NCBI RefSeq assembly: GCF_003347515.1
Contig: NZ_QEII01000324.1
Coordinates: 186,001 to 250,000 of the forward strand
DNA: 64,000 nucleotides
Reading direction: 5' to 3'
Source of the DNA: Rhodoferax ferrireducens
Lineage (GTDB): Bacteria > Pseudomonadota > Gammaproteobacteria > Burkholderiales > Burkholderiaceae_C
Shown: piece by piece, positions 43,283-51,554 of the stretch
How positions within the stretch are numbered: the first letter of the stretch is position 1
Layout of the letters: every line of letters starts with the position of its first letter
The notes under the pieces: model-generated
Told to the model about the DNA's origin: nothing
Seen by the model: the letters and a program-made list of their open reading frames with translations, nothing else
Databases searched by the model: none
Made by a program: the position numbers and the translations under genes

Positions 43283-46267
43283 ATGCGCCATTACATCGTC
43301 GGCATTGATCTCGGCACCACCCATACCGTCGTCGCTTATGCGCAGTTGAACGCCCAGGCTGGACCGGCGGGGGGCGCCAAGGGGGCTGCACCCGGCGCGA
43401 TCCAGTTGTTCGAAATTGAGCAACTGGTCTCGCCCGGTCAATGGGCGGCCTTGCCCCTGCTGCCCTCGGTGCGCTACCACGCAGGCGCGGGCGAACTGGC
43501 ACCCGGCGAACTGCAATTGCCCTGGCCGCAGGCGGATACGGATGTGGTCGCTGATGCCGATGCCGATGCCGATGTGGAAGCGGAAGCGGCCGGGCCGGCA
43601 CATATTGTGTTCGGGCAATGGGCGCGCCAGCTGGGCGCGCAAGTGCCGGGCCGGCTGGTGAGCAGCGCCAAGAGCTGGCTGTCCCACCCCACCGTGGACC
43701 GCCTGGCGGCTATCCTGCCCTGGGGCGCGCCGGCCGATGTGCCCAAGGTCTCGCCGGTGGCCGCCAGCGCTAGCTATCTGCGCTACGTGCGGGCGGCCTG
43801 GGACTGGAAGTTCCCCGGCAGTCCGCTGGTGCAGCAGGAACTGGTGCTCACAGTGCCCGCCTCATTCGACGAAGGCGCCCGCGCCCTGACCTTGAGCGCC
43901 GCGCGCCAGGCCGGGCTGACCCAGCTGCGCCTGCTGGAAGAACCGCAGGCGGTGTTTTACGACTGGCTGTCGCGCCACCGCGACCGGCTCGCGACGGAAT
44001 TGGCGCAGACCCGGCTGGTGCTGGTCTGTGATGTGGGCGGCGGTACCACCGACCTCAGCCTGATCAAGGTGGAGCTGCTTGAGGGTCAGCCGCAGTTGAC
44101 GCGCATCGGGGTCGGCAACCATTTGATGCTCGGCGGCGACAACATGGACCTGGCCCTGGCGCATGTCGTCGAGACCCGCATGGCAGCGTCTGCGCCCGCG
44201 CCCGCGACGGCGACCGCGACCGCGCAAGCCGTGCCCCGGCTGTCGGCCAGCCAGCTGGCCCAATTGATGGACCGTTGCCGCGTCGCCAAAGAGTTATTGC
44301 TGGCCGCTGATGCGCCTGAACAGGTGCCGGTCACGCTGCTGGGCGAAGGCTCGCGTTTGGTCGGCGGCAGCCGCTCGGTCACCTTGACACGCGCGGAGGT
44401 CGAGCACCTCATCGTGGACGGTTTTTTCCCGCGGGTCGAGGCCAGCGCCCAAGCGCAACAGGCCCGCAGCGGCATCGTGGCGTTTGGCTTGCCGTACGCC
44501 CGCGACCCGGCCATCACCCGCCATATCGCCGACTTCCTGCGCCAGCACGCGCAGGCCATGCCCGACACCTTGTTGCTCAACGGCGGCGTGTTTCGCGCCG
44601 ACGCCCTGGTCAAACGGCTGGAACAGACGCTGAGCGCCTGGTGCGGCGCCCCCTTGCGCCTGCTGCACAACGACAACCCCGACGTGGCGGTGGCGCGCGG
44701 CGCCGTGGCCTATGCCTTGTCGCAACACGGGCTGGCGCCCAAAATTGGCGGCGGCTCGGCGCGCAGTTATTTCCTGCTGCTGGAGGATGCGAGTGACAGC
44801 GTCAAAAAACGCGACCCTGGTGCCGCTGCGCCTTCGCCACGCGGCATTTGTATCCTGCCGCGCTGCAGCAAAGCCGGCCAGGAGGTCCTGCTGGCCGGGC
44901 GAAGCTTTGCCCTGCGCCTGGGCCAGCCGGTGCGTTTTCACCTGTTCAGTTCGGTGGCCGACGCGGCCGACCACAGGCCGTTTGAACTCGGGGAGTTACT
45001 CAGGCTGGATGATGAAAAGTTTGTTCGATTGCCACCGATTGCTATTGTTTTGAAAGCTACTACCGCAGGTGGTACAAGGGCTGGAGCCCTAAATGGCATA
45101 AAAGACATGCCGGTGCAGCTGCTCACCGCGCTCACCGAAGTCGGCACCCTTGAGATGCACTGCGTCAGCTTGAGCGACACCAGCCAGCGCTGGCGGCTGG
45201 AGTTTGACTTGCGCCAGCAAGACACCCCGTCCAACCCGACCGACGACAGTGGCCGCAACAGCGGCGGCGCAGACCGCATGGCCTCCGTTCGCCTGGCCGA
45301 AGCGATCGAAAAAATAAACCGCATTTTTGGCCCCGGCACCCAGCCCGTGGCCGCCAAAGAAGTGAAGCAACTGCGCGCGCATTTGGAACACATCCTCGGT
45401 GAGCGGGAGCGTTGGGCCACGCCCGAGTTGCGCCAGCTGTTCGATGCCTTGTGGGCGCGCGCACGGGGTCGGCGCCGCTCGGCCGAGCATGAACGGGTGT
45501 GGCTCAACCTGGCCGGCTATTGCCTGCGCCCGGGTTTTGGTTATGCGCTGGACGAGTGGCGGATGCAGCAACTCTGGACCCTGTTTCCGTCCGGCGTTCA
45601 GTTTGGCAAAGACAAGCAGGTGTGCGCCGAATGGTGGACGCTGTGGCGCAGGGTTGCCGGCGGTTTGGGTGCCCCCGAGCAGCTGCGCCTGCTGGATGAC
45701 TTCGCCTACAACCTGCAGGCCAACGAGCTGGGCACGCAGATTAGCGAAACCAGGCCGGTCAAGGGCAGCGATGAAGACATGCTGCGCCTGGGCGCGTCAC
45801 TGGAGCGCATTCCGGTGGCCTATAAGGTCGAAATTGGCGAGTGGTTGCTGGGTCGCCTGGAAAAATCGGCTGCTGCAGCGAAGAAGCGTGGCAGCGATGA
45901 CCCGGCCAGCGACGGCCACACGCTGTGGGCGCTGGGCCGCATCGGTGCCCGCCAGCCGTTCTACGGCAACACTCACGATGTGGTGCCGGCCGAGACTGCG
46001 GCCGTCTGGATAGACAGCCTGCTGGCGCTGGACTGGAAGCGCATCGAGCCGGCGGCCTTTGCCGCCACCCATCTGGCGCGGGCGACCGATGACCGTGCTC
46101 GCGACCTGCCGTTGGCGCTGCGCGAGCAGATTATTCAGAAGCTGCTGGCTATCCATGCACCGCCGATCTGGGCCGGGATGGTGCGCCAAAGGGTCGAGCT
46201 GGATGCGGCCACCGAGCGCCGCGTGCTGGGCGAATCCCTGCCGCCAGGCTTGAAACTAATGGTTTGA
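43283..46267 (+). CDS. Hsp70 family chaperone-like protein 2 with C-terminal DUF3731
   Basis: 994 residues. It has an Hsp70 ATPase half (YIVGIDLGTTHTVVA, VCDVGGGTTDLSLI) and a C-terminal helical extension of about 340 residues (DUF3731; for example RARGRRRSAEHERVWLNLAG). It has two low-complexity inserts, an acidic ADADADADVEAEA near residue 90 and PAPATATATA near residue 310, plus repeat copy G around residue 595. The start is ATG 43283 rather than the TTG one codon earlier. Confidence 0.85.
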   Translation: MRHYIVGIDLGTTHTVVAYAQLNAQAGPAGGAKGAAPGAIQLFEIEQLVSPGQWAALPLLPSVRYHAGAGELAPGELQLPWPQADTDVVADADADADVEAEAAGPAHIVFGQWARQLGAQVPGRLVSSAKSWLSHPTVDRLAAILPWGAPADVPKVSPVAASASYLRYVRAAWDWKFPGSPLVQQELVLTVPASFDEGARALTLSAARQAGLTQLRLLEEPQAVFYDWLSRHRDRLATELAQTRLVLVCDVGGGTTDLSLIKVELLEGQPQLTRIGVGNHLMLGGDNMDLALAHVVETRMAASAPAPATATATAQAVPRLSASQLAQLMDRCRVAKELLLAADAPEQVPVTLLGEGSRLVGGSRSVTLTRAEVEHLIVDGFFPRVEASAQAQQARSGIVAFGLPYARDPAITRHIADFLRQHAQAMPDTLLLNGGVFRADALVKRLEQTLSAWCGAPLRLLHNDNPDVAVARGAVAYALSQHGLAPKIGGGSARSYFLLLEDASDSVKKRDPGAAAPSPRGICILPRCSKAGQEVLLAGRSFALRLGQPVRFHLFSSVADAADHRPFELGELLRLDDEKFVRLPPIAIVLKATTAGGTRAGALNGIKDMPVQLLTALTEVGTLEMHCVSLSDTSQRWRLEFDLRQQDTPSNPTDDSGRNSGGADRMASVRLAEAIEKINRIFGPGTQPVAAKEVKQLRAHLEHILGERERWATPELRQLFDALWARARGRRRSAEHERVWLNLAGYCLRPGFGYALDEWRMQQLWTLFPSGVQFGKDKQVCAEWWTLWRRVAGGLGAPEQLRLLDDFAYNLQANELGTQISETRPVKGSDEDMLRLGASLERIPVAYKVEIGEWLLGRLEKSAAAAKKRGSDDPASDGHTLWALGRIGARQPFYGNTHDVVPAETAAVWIDSLLALDWKRIEPAAFAATHLARATDDRARDLPLALREQIIQKLLAIHAPPIWAGMVRQRVELDAATERRVLGESLPPGLKLMV
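45041..45098 (-). repeat. Dispersed repeat copy G (inside Hsp70-DUF3731 gene)
   Basis: The minus strand has CATTTAGGGCTCCAGCCC, TTGTACC, CGGTAGTAGC and TTTCAAAACAATAGC. The block order and spacing match the other copies, and the frame is unbroken. Confidence 0.6.
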
Positions 46268-46323
46268 CGACGCTCATGGCATGGCGCCTGCAAACAACTG
46301 AATCGAGTCCGGCAAAGACCCGA

Positions 46324-46761
46324 TCAGTGCGTGATGACCACCAGCACGCTGCAGGGCGCGTGCTCGATCAAGGACTTGGAGACGGATCCTCGCCACCAGC
46401 GGGCGGCCCAACCATCCAGATGTTGGTGACCCACCACGATCAGGTCGGCCTCGATGCGATGGGCACAACGCACGATTTCATGCACCGGGTCCCCGGTCAC
46501 CACCTCGCCGCGTGCATTCAACCCGCCCTCGCTCAGTTGGCGCACGCCCGAATCAAGGATGGCTTGGTAACGCATTTCCTCGTTTTCCTGCAGCGTCGGG
46601 TTGTGGACACCGCTCTCGGATCCGAGGGCGACCAGGGGCAGCGGCATCACGGCGATGAGCATCAGCTCGGCATGGCTCCACTGCGCGATTTCGTGGCTGG
46701 CCAGCAAGGCCTGTTGTCCGGTCGCGGAGCCGTCGTAAGCCAGCAGGATGCATTTGTACAT
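46324..46761 (-). CDS. Universal stress protein (UspA family)
   Basis: About 145 residues with ILLAYDGSATG near the start and VVGHQHLDG and GSVSKSLIEHAPCSVLVV at the end, the nucleotide-binding loop of ATP-binding Usp proteins. I start at ATG 46761, preceded by GGAGGT. It is convergent with the Hsp70 operon, and its exact role is unknown. Confidence 0.9.
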   Translation of the reverse strand: MYKCILLAYDGSATGQQALLASHEIAQWSHAELMLIAVMPLPLVALGSESGVHNPTLQENEEMRYQAILDSGVRQLSEGGLNARGEVVTGDPVHEIVRCAHRIEADLIVVGHQHLDGWAARWWRGSVSKSLIEHAPCSVLVVITH

Positions 46762-46790
46762 GGCACACCTCCAAGCCCTGGTGCGGGCGG

Positions 46791-46997
46791 CTATTCCAGC
46801 GTAAAGCCGATTTTCAGGGACACCTGCCAATGTGCCACCTTGCCATCGACCACATGGCCCCGGGTCTCGGTAACGGTGAACCACTGGATGTTGCGCACCG
46901 TCTCGTGCGCCTTGGCGATGGCGGCGCTCACCGCATCTTCAATACTGACGCTGGAGGATCCGGTCAGTTCAAGCTGCTTGTAGACATGATTGCTCAT
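46791..46997 (-). CDS. Dodecin (flavin-binding)
   Basis: 68 residues, MSNHVYKQLELTGSSS at the start, IQWFTVTETRGHVVDG in the middle and FKIGF-like VSLKIGFTLE at the end, matching dodecin, a dodecameric flavin-storing protein. The start ATG at 46997 has GGGAG upstream; the frame continues beyond it but without similarity. It is 29 bases upstream of the Usp gene, on the same strand. Confidence 0.9.
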   Translation of the reverse strand: MSNHVYKQLELTGSSSVSIEDAVSAAIAKAHETVRNIQWFTVTETRGHVVDGKVAHWQVSLKIGFTLE

Positions 46998-47112
46998 CGT
47001 GGTGCTCCCGAGAGTTGATTGGCTTGTTTCGGGAAATATTACGCGCTTTGCGCCGGAACTACAAATACAAGTCTCGCGGCAAGTTGGGCCGACCTGCGCC
47101 CTACCTGCTTGA

Positions 47113-47823
47113 TCAGGCCTGTTCAGGCGGCGACACGCCCAATTCCGAACACAATTTTTGCACCGTGGCGCGCAACTGGGCCACTTCGGCTTCGAGCCGG
47201 TCAATGCGTGCGGCCATGTTGCCGGTGACCGATCCGTCCCCCGAACGCGACCCGTGTTCGGCGCCGGTTTGCGTGGCGTCCACCGGCCCGCACAGCAGGT
47301 GCGCCCAGCGCTGCTCGCGCGTGCCTGGCCCGCGTGCCAGTTTGACCACCAGCGGGCCACCCTTGGCGGCCGAGCGCTCCTGCAGCTCTTCCAGAAAACC
47401 ATCGACCGAAGAGATGTCGGCAAATTTGTACCAGCGCTCCGAATTCAGCCGCAACTCGCCCGCGGTTTGCGGACCCCGCAGCATCAAAAGCCCCAGCAGC
47501 ACGGCCGCCTGCTCGAACACGCCGATGCCGCGCTGGAAGTTGTGTTCGTAGCGCGTGGTGCGTCCGCTGCTGTTGATTCGCACCAGTCCGGCCGAGTTCA
47601 GTTCGTCCAGAGCCGTGGCCACTTGCGCTTCATTGAGCTCCATGATGGGGTCGCGGGTGGTCTTCTGGTTGCAGCCGATGAGCAGGGAGTTGAGCGACAG
47701 CGGGTAGCTGTCCGGCACGGTTCTGGCCTTTTCCATCAGGGTGCCGAGCACGCGCGCCTCGATGGGGGTGAGGAGGGGAGCGGTGGGCGGGGTGGGCGTC
47801 GAAGAGGGAGTGGTCAGCGTCAT
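47113..47823 (-). CDS. yceH: YceH family (DUF480) protein
   Basis: 236 residues. PLLTPIEARVLGTLMEKARTVPD and YPLSLNSLLIGCNQKTTRDP are the family signatures; the fold is two winged helices. The last 25 residues form a coiled-coil (IDRLEAEVAQLRATVQKL). The function is not established. It is divergent from purN, 26 bases away. Confidence 0.88.
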   Translation of the reverse strand: MTLTTPSSTPTPPTAPLLTPIEARVLGTLMEKARTVPDSYPLSLNSLLIGCNQKTTRDPIMELNEAQVATALDELNSAGLVRINSSGRTTRYEHNFQRGIGVFEQAAVLLGLLMLRGPQTAGELRLNSERWYKFADISSVDGFLEELQERSAAKGGPLVVKLARGPGTREQRWAHLLCGPVDATQTGAEHGSRSGDGSVTGNMAARIDRLEAEVAQLRATVQKLCSELGVSPPEQA

Positions 47824-47849
47824 AAAATTAAGCAGGTATAGAAACTTAT

Positions 47850-48440
47850 ATGAAAAACATCGTTATTTTGATCTCTGGCGGCGGCTCCAACATGGCCGCC
47901 ATCGTTAAAACCGCACGGCGCGACGGCTGGCAGGAGAAATGGGGGGCACGCGTGGCGGCCGTCATCAGTAACAAGGCGAGTGCGCAGGGCCTGGTTTTTG
48001 CCCGCGAACACGGTATCGCCACCGAGGTGCTGGACCACAAGGCCTTTGTCACGCGCGAGGCGTTTGATACAGCCCTGTCTGAAGCGATCGATGTGTACGA
48101 CACGCCAGGGCAGCCCGCGCTGGTGGTGCTGGCGGGCTTCATGCGCATTCTGACGCCGGGCTTTGTGAGCCGTTACGCGGGGCGGTTGCTCAACATCCAT
48201 CCTTCCTTGTTGCCGGCCTTTCCGGGCTTGCACACGCACCAGCGCGCGCTGGACGCCGGCTGCCAAGTCGCCGGTGCCACCGTGCATCAGGTCACGGTCG
48301 AACTGGACCACGGCCCTATCCTGGCGCAGGCCGTGGTGCCGGTGCTGGCGCAGGACACGGCCGACAGTCTGGCGGCGCGCGTGCTCACGCAGGAACATCT
48401 GATCTATCCCCTGGCGATTGCCAAGTTACTACAAAAATAG
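47850..48440 (+). CDS. purN: Phosphoribosylglycinamide formyltransferase
   Basis: 196 residues. It has ISGGGSNMAAIV, the formyl-transfer site NIHPSLLPAFPG, and HQVTVELDHGPILAQAVV. It adds the C8 formyl group in purine synthesis using 10-formyl-tetrahydrofolate. The last few codons (LLQK and the stop) fall within copy H of the dispersed repeat, so the repeat has probably replaced or extended the native C-terminus. Confidence 0.93.
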   Translation: MKNIVILISGGGSNMAAIVKTARRDGWQEKWGARVAAVISNKASAQGLVFAREHGIATEVLDHKAFVTREAFDTALSEAIDVYDTPGQPALVVLAGFMRILTPGFVSRYAGRLLNIHPSLLPAFPGLHTHQRALDAGCQVAGATVHQVTVELDHGPILAQAVVPVLAQDTADSLAARVLTQEHLIYPLAIAKLLQK

Positions 48441-48503
48441 TAGCTATCCACGCTTATTGCACGAGGGCTAGAGGCTTGTTTCTCTTGTAAAAATCCTCTA
48501 GCC
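48424..48503 (-). repeat. Dispersed repeat copy H with inverted arms, between purN and fumC
   Basis: The core (48424-48475) has the minus-strand order AGCCTCTAGCCCTCG, AATAAGCG, GATAGCTACTA, TTTTTGTAGT. A second GGCTAGAGG/CCTCTAGCC pair (48466-48474 and 48495-48503) forms a perfect 9-bp inverted repeat around a 20-base loop, which may serve as a transcription end between the convergent genes. Confidence 0.65.
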
Positions 48504-48528
48504 GCATGGCGACCACCACTCACCCGGC

Positions 48529-49914
48529 CTAACGGCCGATCATTTTTTCCGGCCTGACCCATTCGTCAAACTGTGCCGCCGTTACGTGGCCGGAGGCAAT
48601 GGCGGCTTCGCGCAGGCTGCTGCCTTCCTTGTGCGCTTTCTTGGCAATGAAGGCGGCCTTGTCGTAACCGATATGGGTGTTGAGCGCCGTCACCAGCATC
48701 AGTGAGCGGTTCACCAGTTCCGCGATGCGCGCACGGTTGGGCTCGATGCCGACGGCGCAATGGTCGTTGAAACTGCGCATGCCATCGGCCAGCAAGCGCA
48801 CGCTTTGCTGGAAGTTATGGGCGACCATGGGGCGGAACACATTGAGCTCGAAATTGCCCGAGGCGCCGCCCATGTTGATGGCCACGTCGTTGCCAAACAC
48901 CTGGCAGCACAGCATGGTCAGCGCTTCGCTTTGCGTGGGATTGACCTTGCCGGGCATGATGGACGAGCCCGGCTCGTTTTCGGGGATCGACAACTCGCCA
49001 ATGCCGCTGCGGGGTCCGCTGGCCAGCCAGCGCACGTCGTTGGCGATTTTCATCAGGCTGGCGGCCAGCGTCTTGAGCGCGCCGTGCGCATGCACGAGTG
49101 CATCGCAGGAGGCCATGGCTTCAAATTTGTTGGGCGCCGTCACAAACGGCAGGCCGGTCAGCCGCGCCAATTCAGCCGCCGCCTGCTCGGCATAGCCGGC
49201 CGGCGCATTCAGCCCGGTGCCGACGGCGGTGCCGCCCAGCGCCAGTTCGCACAGGTGCGGCAAGGCCGCCCGCAGGTGCTGCTCGCCGTGCGCCAGTTGC
49301 GCTACATAGCCTGAGAATTCCTGCCCCAGCGTCAGCGGCGTGGCGTCCTGCAAATGGGTGCGACCGATTTTCACGATGCCGTCAAAATCCTGCGCCTTGC
49401 GCGCCAGCGTGGCACGCAGTTGGGCCAGCGCCGGCAGCAGCTTGTGCGTGATGGCGTCCACCGCCGCGACGTGCATGGCCGTGGGGAACACGTCGTTGGA
49501 GGACTGGCTGCGGTTCACCTCGTCGTTCGGGTGCACCAGCCGGCTTTCGCCGCGCGCGCCGCCGAGAAGCTCGCTGGCGCGGTTGGCCAGAACCTCGTTG
49601 ACGTTCATATTGGTTTGCGTGCCCGAGCCGGTTTGCCAGACCACCAGCGGGAACTCGGGCGTGTGCTGGCCGGCAATCACTTCGTCGGCCGCGGCCATGA
49701 TGGCTTGCGCCTTGTTGCCATCCAGCAGTCCCAGGCCCAGATTGACGGTGGCCGATGCCCGTTTGACCTGCGCCAGCGCGCGGATGATCTCGCGCGGCTG
49801 CTGTTCGCCGGAGATATCGAAGTTCTGCAGCGAGCGCTGCGTTTGCGCACCCCACAGGCGGTCGGCGGGGACTTCAATCGGGCCAAAAGTGTCGTGTTCG
49901 GTGCGTGTGTTCAT
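48529..49914 (-). CDS. fumC: Class II fumarate hydratase
   Basis: About 461 residues. Signature GSSIMPGKVNP and N-terminal GPIEVPADRLWGAQTQRS are those of FumC, an iron-free TCA-cycle enzyme. I start at ATG 49914 with GGAG upstream. It is convergent with purN and follows the lysR gene on the same strand. Confidence 0.93.
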   Translation of the reverse strand: MNTRTEHDTFGPIEVPADRLWGAQTQRSLQNFDISGEQQPREIIRALAQVKRASATVNLGLGLLDGNKAQAIMAAADEVIAGQHTPEFPLVVWQTGSGTQTNMNVNEVLANRASELLGGARGESRLVHPNDEVNRSQSSNDVFPTAMHVAAVDAITHKLLPALAQLRATLARKAQDFDGIVKIGRTHLQDATPLTLGQEFSGYVAQLAHGEQHLRAALPHLCELALGGTAVGTGLNAPAGYAEQAAAELARLTGLPFVTAPNKFEAMASCDALVHAHGALKTLAASLMKIANDVRWLASGPRSGIGELSIPENEPGSSIMPGKVNPTQSEALTMLCCQVFGNDVAINMGGASGNFELNVFRPMVAHNFQQSVRLLADGMRSFNDHCAVGIEPNRARIAELVNRSLMLVTALNTHIGYDKAAFIAKKAHKEGSSLREAAIASGHVTAAQFDEWVRPEKMIGR

Positions 49915-49969
49915 AGGGTCTCCAGGGTCTTTCGCTGGTCCATCAAAAAATGGGCGTTGATCTTTTTTA

Positions 49970-50860
49970 TTATCTTTCACTGTCCAAAGCCATCGGCGTG
50001 GCATTGCGAATCAGGCCCAGGTTGGCCTTGAGCATGTCGAACACCTTGTGCGTCAAGGGATTGATGACGTTTTTGCGAATGAACAGGTAGTAGGCCACGT
50101 CGGGCAGGCGTGGCAAACCATCGTTCTCGCCCAGCACCCGCAGGTCGGCCCCGACCAGTTCGACGCCGCGCGCGGTCACGCCCAGTCCGGCGCGCAGCGC
50201 CGCCCTGATGCCAATCAGGCTGGACGAGGTGTAGTTGGGCGACCAGCGAATGCCCGCGCCATCGAGCGCTTCCAGCGCCAGGCGGCGAAACAGGCTGGGG
50301 CCGTCCGCCAGCACCAGCGGCACCGGCTTGGCGCGATCATGCACATAGCTGGCGGAACACAGCCAGACCGTGGGCGAGGTGCGCAAGACGACGCCGTCCA
50401 GGGTGGCGTCGTTGCGGTTGGAGATCGTCATGTCGATCTCGCCCCGCTTGAGCGATTCCATCAGAAAAGGACTGCGCCCGACGTGAATATCGAGCTGCAG
50501 CAGCGGTGAGAAGCGTGCCACCTGCGCCAGCAGGGGCGGCAGCATGGTGTCCGCCACATCGTGCGGTGCGCCAATGCGCAGCACGCCTTCCAGGTTGCCT
50601 TGTTGCAGGCTGAGCAAAGCTTCGTCATTGATGGCCAGCAAATGGCGGGCGTAGTCCAGCAGCTTCTGCCCATGCGGCGTCAGCCGTTTGTGGCGCCCCT
50701 GTTTCTCGAAAAGCGCATGGCCAATCTGGTCTTCCAGACGCTGCATTTGCTGGGTCACCGCCGATTGCGTTTTGCCGAGATGAACGGCGGCGCCGGCAAA
50801 ACTGTCTTGCTCCTGAATGGCCACCAAGGCCCTTAACAACGCCAGATCCAGTGTGCTCAT
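49970..50860 (-). CDS. LysR family transcriptional regulator
   Basis: 296 residues. The N-terminal winged HTH reads FAGAAVHLGKTQSAVTQQM; the rest is the periplasmic-binding-like effector domain. It is divergent from the thiol dioxygenase operon and is the likely regulator of it. The effector may be a sulfur compound, but this is inferred from position. Confidence 0.88.
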   Translation of the reverse strand: MSTLDLALLRALVAIQEQDSFAGAAVHLGKTQSAVTQQMQRLEDQIGHALFEKQGRHKRLTPHGQKLLDYARHLLAINDEALLSLQQGNLEGVLRIGAPHDVADTMLPPLLAQVARFSPLLQLDIHVGRSPFLMESLKRGEIDMTISNRNDATLDGVVLRTSPTVWLCSASYVHDRAKPVPLVLADGPSLFRRLALEALDGAGIRWSPNYTSSSLIGIRAALRAGLGVTARGVELVGADLRVLGENDGLPRLPDVAYYLFIRKNVINPLTHKVFDMLKANLGLIRNATPMALDSER

Positions 50861-50862
50861 AT

Positions 50863-50933
50863 ATTACGAATGCTAATGTATTTTTCTCTGATTCCGGCTT
50901 GTTTGGAAAATCGGGTTTGACTATATTAAACCC
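50863..50933. promoter_or_regulatory. Candidate LysR operators between lysR and the sulfur operon
   Basis: Two dyads lie in the 106-bp divergent gap. The first, ATTA-CGAATGC-TAAT (50863-50877), fits the LysR T-N11-A rule and lies two bases ahead of lysR. The second, GGGTTT-GACTATATT-AAACCC (50913-50933), has perfect 6-bp arms and contains TTGACT, a possible -35. Confidence 0.45.
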
Positions 50934-50966
50934 ATCAAGCAGAAATTTTCATTGAGGAAAAATACC

Positions 50967-51554
50967 ATGAATACAGCAGCACAACGCATCCAAGCGGTGG
51001 ATGACAGCATTAAAAACATTAAACAAATTGTTGGGAATGGTGACGCCACGCGTCAATCGCTGGCCGGGGTACTGGCGGTGCTTCAGCAACTGGCTGGACG
51101 CACCGCGCTGTGGGGCGCCAGTGAGTTCGCCGCGCCTGAAGGCGATGAGCTGCAGGCGCGCTACATGATTGCCGAAGACGCCGACCAGAGCTTTGCGCTT
51201 TACCTGAACGTGATGCGCCCCGGCAAACGCATCGTGCCGCACAACCACACCACCTGGGCCTGTATCAGTGCCGTGGAAGGGACCGAGATCAACCGCCTGT
51301 ATGAGCGCCAGGATGACGGATCGGCGCCGGGCCAGGCCCAGCTCAAGGAAGTCAGCCGCCTTGTGGTGGAGCCGGGCACGGGCGTGGCGCTGATGCCGGA
51401 CGATATTCACTCGGTCGAAATTCCGGTGGGGCAAGTCATTCGGCATTTGCACATGTATGGCCGCGCGCTCGAAACCCTGACCACGCGTACCGGGTACGAC
51501 ATGGAAAAAGGCACTTGCGAAATCATGGCCATCGGCGTTCAGACCCGCCGCTGA
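50967..51554 (+). CDS. Cupin thiol dioxygenase (cysteine dioxygenase / 3-mercaptopropionate dioxygenase type)
   Basis: 195 residues. The iron ligands are His92, His94 (PHNHTTWACISAVEG) and His148 (PDDIHSVE), as in bacterial cysteine dioxygenase. It oxidises a thiol to a sulfinate. Cysteine and 3-mercaptopropionate enzymes cannot be separated by eye. GAGGAAA precedes the ATG. The stop and the next start overlap (TGATG), so a rhodanese protein is made with it. Confidence 0.85.
   Translation: MNTAAQRIQAVDDSIKNIKQIVGNGDATRQSLAGVLAVLQQLAGRTALWGASEFAAPEGDELQARYMIAEDADQSFALYLNVMRPGKRIVPHNHTTWACISAVEGTEINRLYERQDDGSAPGQAQLKEVSRLVVEPGTGVALMPDDIHSVEIPVGQVIRHLHMYGRALETLTTRTGYDMEKGTCEIMAIGVQTRR

Noticed and set aside
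43550..43585. GATGCC tandem repeats considered as a CRISPR-like or VNTR locus
   Set aside because: The copies are short, without spacers, and lie in a coding sequence; treated as slippage.
41988..43601. Antisense frame of 537 codons over the two Hsp70 genes
   Set aside because: Composition is low-complexity and the sense genes are well supported by conserved motifs.
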